A DNA stretch of 7,675 nt from the NCBI GenBank assembly GCA_018901375.1, contig JAHIEP010000056.1:1-7675 (forward strand), given 5' to 3'. The position numbers and the translations under genes are program-made. The stretch is from Nanobdellota archaeon. GTDB taxonomy: Archaea > Nanobdellota > Nanobdellia > Pacearchaeales > GW2011-AR1. The notes below the pieces were generated by a model that was not told the origin of the DNA, ran no database searches, and was given only the letters and a program-made list of their open reading frames with translations. Position 1 is the stretch's first letter. Each line of letters starts with the position of its first letter. Below, in pieces: positions 4,912 to 7,675 of this stretch.

Positions 4912-4964
4912 ACTGCGGTGGATGGCTCACTGCGGTGGGGGGCTCATCTGCGGGTGGATGGCTC
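4912..4964 (+). repeat. Three 17-19 bp tandem repeats
   Basis: ACTGCGGTGGATGGCTC (4912-4928), ACTGCGGTGGGGGGCTC (4929-4945) and a 19-base variant ending GGATGGCTC (4946-4964) follow each other directly. They lie between fic and the pdaD remnant, in a spacer with no gene. Confidence 0.6.
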
Positions 4965-5001
4965 ATCTTCGTTGGGGAGTTGGCGGGTTAGGGATTAAGT
5001 G

Positions 5002-5106
5002 ATGGAGATTGTTGTTAATTCGTCGACGGTGGTTCCAGAGAAGAGGTTTGGGACGGTGTTGGTTGCGATTTGTTTTGTGAATTATTTGGTTCTGGTGCTT
5101 GGGTAA
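5002..5106 (+). pseudogene. Displaced 3' fragment of pdaD
   Basis: Bases 5005-5085 match 3579-3659, the last conserved part of pdaD, at 75 of 81 positions by direct comparison. Three changes are silent (GTG/GTT twice, CCG/CCA) and three alter residues (Leu to Ser, Lys to Arg, Ala to Val). The frame is open from ATG 5002 to TAA 5104-5106, giving 34 residues that begin MEIVVNSSTVVPEK and end in an unrelated hydrophobic tail. The cleavage-site part and active-site Glu are absent, so it cannot be an enzyme. Its mostly intact frame suggests a recent origin. It ends directly before the proS promoter. Confidence 0.85.
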
Positions 5107-5115
5107 TTTTAAATA
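5107..5115 (+). promoter_or_regulatory. TATA box of proS
   Basis: TTTTAAATA is centred about 26 bases upstream of the proS ATG, with no Shine-Dalgarno sequence between. This indicates a leaderless mRNA. It begins immediately after the stop of the pdaD fragment. Confidence 0.65.
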
Positions 5116-5136
5116 GTCTTTTTATTTTTATATAAC

Positions 5137-6645
5137 ATGGCTAAGAAAGTAACTTTCAATATTAGTAAGAAAGACAACTTCAGCGAATGGTATTCCGAAA
5201 TTCTAGCCAAAGCAGAAGTTACAGACTTAAGGTATGGTGTTAAAGGTTTCGTAGTAATCAGACCTTGGGGGACGCGGATTATTGATAAGATGTATAAAAT
5301 TTATGAGTCGGCTCTTCGGTGTACCGGGCATGAGCCTGCGATTTTTCCGGCGGTGATTCCTGAGGGGAATTTTTTGAAAGAGTCTAGTCATGTTGAGGGA
5401 TTTGCTCCTGATGTTTTTTGGTTGGATAAGGATTGTACTAGTGGGGATGATAGGTTGGCTTTGCGTCCGACGAGTGAGACGGCGTTTTATGATTTGTATG
5501 GTCTTTGGATTCGGAGTTATAGGGATTTGCCGATGAAGATGTATCAGCGGTGTAATGTTTTTCGTAATGAGACGAAGGCGACGAGGCCGTTGATTAGATC
5601 ACGTGAGTTTCATTGGATTGAATCGCATGATGCTTTTGCTACGAAGAAAGATGCTGAAGCTCAGGTGCAGGATGATATTAGGATGACGGATGAAATTATG
5701 CATAAGATTTTTGGGGTGCCGTTTTTGCCGATGAGGAGGCCGGAGTGGGATAAGTTTCCTGGGGCGGAGTATACTGTTGGGTCGGATTCGATTTTGCCGG
5801 ATGGGAAGGTTATTCAGCAGCCGTCGACGCATTTGATTAGTCAGCATTTTGTTAAGGCTTTTGATTTGAAGTTTGCGACTCGCGCTTCGCAAGTACCCTC
5901 TTCGAGGGCAAAAGAGAAGACGAAGGTTCCGTGGTTGACTTGTTATGGGCCGTGTATGTCGAGGATGTTGGCGTCGGTGATTTCGATGCATGGGGATGAT
6001 TCGGGTTTGGTTTTGCCTTATACTTTGGCTCCTTATCAAGTCGTTATCATTCCTTTCGGGAATGATAAAGTCGGAAGTCGGAAGTCGGAAGTCGGAAGAG
6101 TGGTTGAGGATGTTCAGGCTCAGTTGCTTTCGGAGTATATTGATGTTAAGGTTGATGATTCGGATAAGAGGCCTGGGGAGAAGTTTTATTATTGGGAGAT
6201 GAAGGGGGTTCCGTTTAGGATGGAGATTGGCGAGAAGGAATTGGAGAACGATGAGGTTAGTTTGTTTATTCGGGATATTAGGGAGAAGATTAGTGTTTCG
6301 ATTAGGGATTTGCCGGAGACGATTAAGAATCTTGGGGCTGAGTATGATGAGAGGTTGCTGGCTAGGGCCGATGAGGATTTTGAGGGGCGGGTTGTGGATT
6401 GTTCTTCGAAGGAGGAGATTAAGAGGGGTTTGGAGGACGGGAAGATTTGTAGGTTTGATTTTTGTTCTTGTGAGAAGGAAGGGGCTGGGTGTGCGGAGTT
6501 TGTTGAGAAGGAGTTGTCGGCTAGGGTGATGGGGACGCTCGCTTCTGCGAGCGAGGTGGTAGATGGTAGAGGGCAGAAGGTAGGTAAATGTGTTGTTTGT
6601 GGGAAGAAGGCGATTGCTAAGGTTTATGCTGGGAAGAGTTATTGA
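5137..6645 (+). CDS. proS: Prolyl-tRNA synthetase, archaeal/eukaryotic type
   Basis: This charges tRNA-Pro with proline in the cytoplasm. It is a class II synthetase of 502 aa without the bacterial editing insertion. Motif 1 lies around GFVVIRPWG (37-45); the LRPTSE loop is at 109-114; motif 2 is CNVFRNETKATRPLIRSREF (139-158); motif 3 is around YGPCMSRML (270-278). The anticodon-binding domain follows from about 297 (LAPYQVVIIP). The C-terminal zinc domain has C443, C445, C452 and C485/C488, and the chain ends in Tyr502 as usual in this type. Oddities are low-complexity insertions derived from palindromes or heptamers at about residues 248-258, 303-320 and 467-484, all where family members have variable loops. 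The first ~130 bases use balanced codons (TTC, AAC, GAC, ATC), then usage turns abruptly G/T-rich. The last codons and stop are tandemly duplicated. A TATA box 26 bases upstream suggests a leaderless mRNA. Confidence 0.95.
   Translation: MAKKVTFNISKKDNFSEWYSEILAKAEVTDLRYGVKGFVVIRPWGTRIIDKMYKIYESALRCTGHEPAIFPAVIPEGNFLKESSHVEGFAPDVFWLDKDCTSGDDRLALRPTSETAFYDLYGLWIRSYRDLPMKMYQRCNVFRNETKATRPLIRSREFHWIESHDAFATKKDAEAQVQDDIRMTDEIMHKIFGVPFLPMRRPEWDKFPGAEYTVGSDSILPDGKVIQQPSTHLISQHFVKAFDLKFATRASQVPSSRAKEKTKVPWLTCYGPCMSRMLASVISMHGDDSGLVLPYTLAPYQVVIIPFGNDKVGSRKSEVGRVVEDVQAQLLSEYIDVKVDDSDKRPGEKFYYWEMKGVPFRMEIGEKELENDEVSLFIRDIREKISVSIRDLPETIKNLGAEYDERLLARADEDFEGRVVDCSSKEEIKRGLEDGKICRFDFCSCEKEGAGCAEFVEKELSARVMGTLASASEVVDGRGQKVGKCVVCGKKAIAKVYAGKSY
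5878..5908 (+). repeat. Two adjacent small palindromes inserted in proS
   Basis: ACTCGCG/CGCAAGT (5878-5884 with 5888-5894, one mismatch, loop CTT) is followed by CCCTC/GAGGG (5896-5900 with 5904-5908, loop TTC). Together they encode about TRASQVPSSRA (residues 248-258), a stretch that does not resemble this part of other archaeal-type enzymes. There is no clear heptamer array after them. Confidence 0.55.
6044..6098 (+). repeat. Composite element 4: stem-loop plus heptamer array, inside proS
   Basis: TTATCATTCC (6044-6053) and GGAATGATAA (6059-6068) form a perfect 10-bp stem with a 5-base loop. The array AAGTCGG follows with four exact copies and a remnant (6068-6098). The left arm encodes the conserved VIIP strand of the anticodon-binding domain, so the right arm looks like an inverted copy of native sequence. 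The inserted residues are about FGNDKVGSRKSEVG. Confidence 0.85.
6536..6588 (+). repeat. Composite element 5: stem-loop plus degenerate heptamer array, inside proS
   Basis: CGCTCGC (6536-6542) and GCGAGCG (6547-6553) pair perfectly around a TTCT loop. Directly after come AGGTGGT, AGATGGT, AGAGGGC, AGAAGGT and AGGTAAA (6554-6588), period 7 with decay. They encode residues 467-484, between the two cysteine clusters of the zinc domain. Confidence 0.6.
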
Positions 6646-6666
6646 AAATATAGTTATTGAAAATAT
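6637..6666 (+). repeat. 15-bp tandem duplication of the proS stop region
   Basis: AGTTATTGAAAATAT occurs twice in a row. The first copy holds the last two codons (Ser, Tyr) and the TGA stop of proS. Because 15 is a multiple of three, the second copy repeats Ser-Tyr-stop in the same frame. Confidence 0.85.
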
Positions 6667-6714
6667 ATTTCGTAATGCTATAATCTTTATTAATGGTTTT
6701 GTTTTGTCGACTTG

Positions 6715-7173
6715 ATGAGTAGCAGGATTATTTCTTCATTGGATCAGGATTTAGCAAGTATGACAAGATATGTTTCCCCCACCTATACTGCAGAGTTTGA
6801 TAAGATTGTTGAAGCTAGTGATGATGACAGACCGGATAGAATTTTGTTTAAGGATGTTCAGGAAGATAATATTCATAATTGGTTGGAGGCGAATTCCTTG
6901 TGTAGAGTTCATTATGCATCCTTTCCTTCTGAAATTGACCATGATATGAAATATTTGTTCGCATCTAATGGAGGTCTTCATTTGATTAATGAATCTTTTA
7001 CTGATGTAAAATATATTGCCCCTCTTTTTAGAAGTAATCAAAATAGAGTTTATGAAAGAAGACTGACGATAAGATCTCAGCCATCAGGAATTTTGTTGCC
7101 CAAAGGTTTGGTTTCCGCCTTGGATGAAAGAGGGTTTAGGGAAGTTGAAGAATTTGAAAATTATAGGGATTAG
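6715..7173 (+). CDS. Hypothetical protein, 152 aa
   Basis: The family is not recognised. The chosen start is ATG 6715; an adjoining TTG at 6712 would add one residue. TTTATTAA at about 6686-6693 lies near 25 bases upstream and could be a TATA box. The protein is soluble and acidic, with no membrane segment or Cys/His cluster. The middle (NIHNWLEANSLCRVHYASFP, LFASNGGLHLINESFTDVKY) looks alpha/beta. Codon use is more even and richer in A and C than in the genes before it, so it may be a recent arrival. It is followed after 52 bases by a second unknown gene with a ribosome binding site, so both may be co-transcribed. Confidence 0.7.
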   Translation: MSSRIISSLDQDLASMTRYVSPTYTAEFDKIVEASDDDRPDRILFKDVQEDNIHNWLEANSLCRVHYASFPSEIDHDMKYLFASNGGLHLINESFTDVKYIAPLFRSNQNRVYERRLTIRSQPSGILLPKGLVSALDERGFREVEEFENYRD

Positions 7174-7214
7174 TTATTTTAAAGTTGTGTATCAAAAAGT
7201 TTATAAGATGTTTT

Positions 7215-7222
7215 GGGAGTGA
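7215..7222 (+). promoter_or_regulatory. Ribosome binding site of the 121-aa gene
   Basis: GGGAGTGA resembles the archaeal anti-Shine-Dalgarno complement GGAGGTGA and lies just before ATG 7226. It is the only clear ribosome binding site in the window, as expected for an internal cistron, while most other genes look leaderless. Confidence 0.55.
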
Positions 7223-7225
7223 AAT

Positions 7226-7591
7226 ATGATGATAGATGATAAGGGAGATTATAGCTTAGATGATGTTAAATATTTGAAAAGAAGACTTCTCGGATTTTGT
7301 AGGAATGAGGCTGTAAAATCAGAAAAGAAGTTGTATGGCATTATAAGAAAAATAGTATCTAGTGATGTAGAATGGGCTTGTGTTTCAGTGGAAAAAACTA
7401 TAGAGAAACTCGTTGAACTTTCTGGGAATGGGGGGATGCTTTATAATTGTGCCTCCGATGCGCCATGGTATAGCGATTTGGCCGATAATATTTTTAAAGA
7501 TAAACTTTTTATTAAGAAGAGGGATGATGGAAAATATAAGATATTTACTATGAGGACTCAAGAGCCGGCATGGCATCCAGATTTTAGTTAA
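7226..7591 (+). CDS. Hypothetical protein, 121 aa
   Basis: The family is not recognised. The protein starts MMIDDKGDYSLDD (either Met could be first), followed by two predicted basic to mixed helices (VKYLKRRLLGFCRNEAVKSEKKLYGIIRKI, shown in part by KRRLLGFCRNEAVKSEKK) and a helix VSVEKTIEKLVELS. It ends in a more structured part with DAPWYSDLADNIFKD and IKKRDDGKYKIFTMRTQEP. No membrane segment or metal site is seen. It lies 52 bases downstream of the 152-aa gene on the same strand, shares its base usage and has its own ribosome binding site, so the two probably form an operon. Confidence 0.7.
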   Translation: MMIDDKGDYSLDDVKYLKRRLLGFCRNEAVKSEKKLYGIIRKIVSSDVEWACVSVEKTIEKLVELSGNGGMLYNCASDAPWYSDLADNIFKDKLFIKKRDDGKYKIFTMRTQEPAWHPDFS

Positions 7592-7617
7592 TTTTGGATT
7601 CGGAGGATATCTAAATC

Positions 7618-7625
7618 TTTATAAA
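7618..7625 (+). promoter_or_regulatory. TATA box of the gene entering at the right edge
   Basis: TTTATAAA is centred about 25 bases upstream of ATG 7647, the same geometry as at proS and fic. Confidence 0.5.
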
Positions 7626-7646
7626 TTCAAAAGGTATTTCTAGAAC

Positions 7647-7675
7647 ATGATAGGCGATTTGAAAATTGAGAAGCA
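7647..7675 (+). CDS. Start of a further gene (partial)
   Basis: An open frame starts at ATG 7647 and runs off the right edge, reading MIGDLKIEK. It is too short to identify. The call rests on the well-placed TATA box and the absence of any other use for that box. Confidence 0.4.

Noticed and set aside
4860..4964. CRISPR array
   Set aside because: The repeats are 17-19 bp and mostly contiguous without unique spacers, and no cas gene is present.
5002..5106. Functional small protein of 34 aa
   Set aside because: Nearly all of it is a copy of the pdaD C-terminus without active-site parts, so it is better called a gene fragment.
5990..6529. Plus-strand frames overlapping proS (5990-6202, 6227-6529)
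   Set aside because: They lie in another frame of a conserved synthetase and give low-complexity Arg/Leu/Gly-rich sequence.
6712..6714. TTG start for the 152-aa gene
   Set aside because: An ATG follows immediately and is the likelier start; the difference is one residue.

Overview
The window looks archaeal, most likely from a small-genome lineage of the DPANN type (Woesearchaeota or Pacearchaeota would fit; this is inference). The supports are a prolyl-tRNA synthetase of the archaeal/eukaryotic type ending in Tyr, a tRNA gene with no encoded CCA, a pyruvoyl-dependent arginine decarboxylase, and several genes whose start codon lies only about 25 nt downstream of a TATA-like box, which implies leaderless mRNAs. 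The plus strand is strongly rich in G and T whichever strand is coding.

Layout. Positions 1-117 look like the right end of an IS200/IS605-type element with an omega-RNA-like terminal hairpin. Next comes a 482-aa protein of unknown function with a coiled-coil centre and a C-terminal cluster of CxxC zinc knuckles (140-1588). A gene-poor stretch (1589-2334) holds a tRNA-Arg(UCG) on the minus strand, a second copy of its 3' end 126 bp away, and two related structured repeat units that may be RNA. A minus-strand RsuA/RluB-type pseudouridine synthase (2335-3018) is divergent from pdaD, the pyruvoyl arginine decarboxylase (3093-3689). A minus-strand Fic-domain gene with a degenerate active site (3939-4856) follows, and beyond it lies a displaced copy of the 3' end of pdaD (5002-5106). 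Then comes proS (5137-6645), two unrecognised small genes of different base usage (6715-7173, 7226-7591) and the start of another gene (7647 onward).

The most unusual signal is a recurrent composite element: a perfect short-loop stem-loop followed at once by an array of period-7 tandem repeats. It occurs twice inside the 482-aa gene, once over that gene's stop codon, and twice inside proS (the second array is degenerate). Reading frames are kept open in every case. Related palindromic insertions occur elsewhere in proS and in the IS right-end hairpin. Two further duplications, a tRNA 3' end and a pdaD 3' end, look like scars of integration, the second one flanking the fic gene.

The housekeeping genes (proS, tRNA-Arg, pseudouridine synthase, arginine decarboxylase for agmatine/polyamine synthesis) do not form one operon. 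Most have their own promoter and are separated by repeat-rich spacers. Function assignments come from motifs read by eye; no database search was possible.
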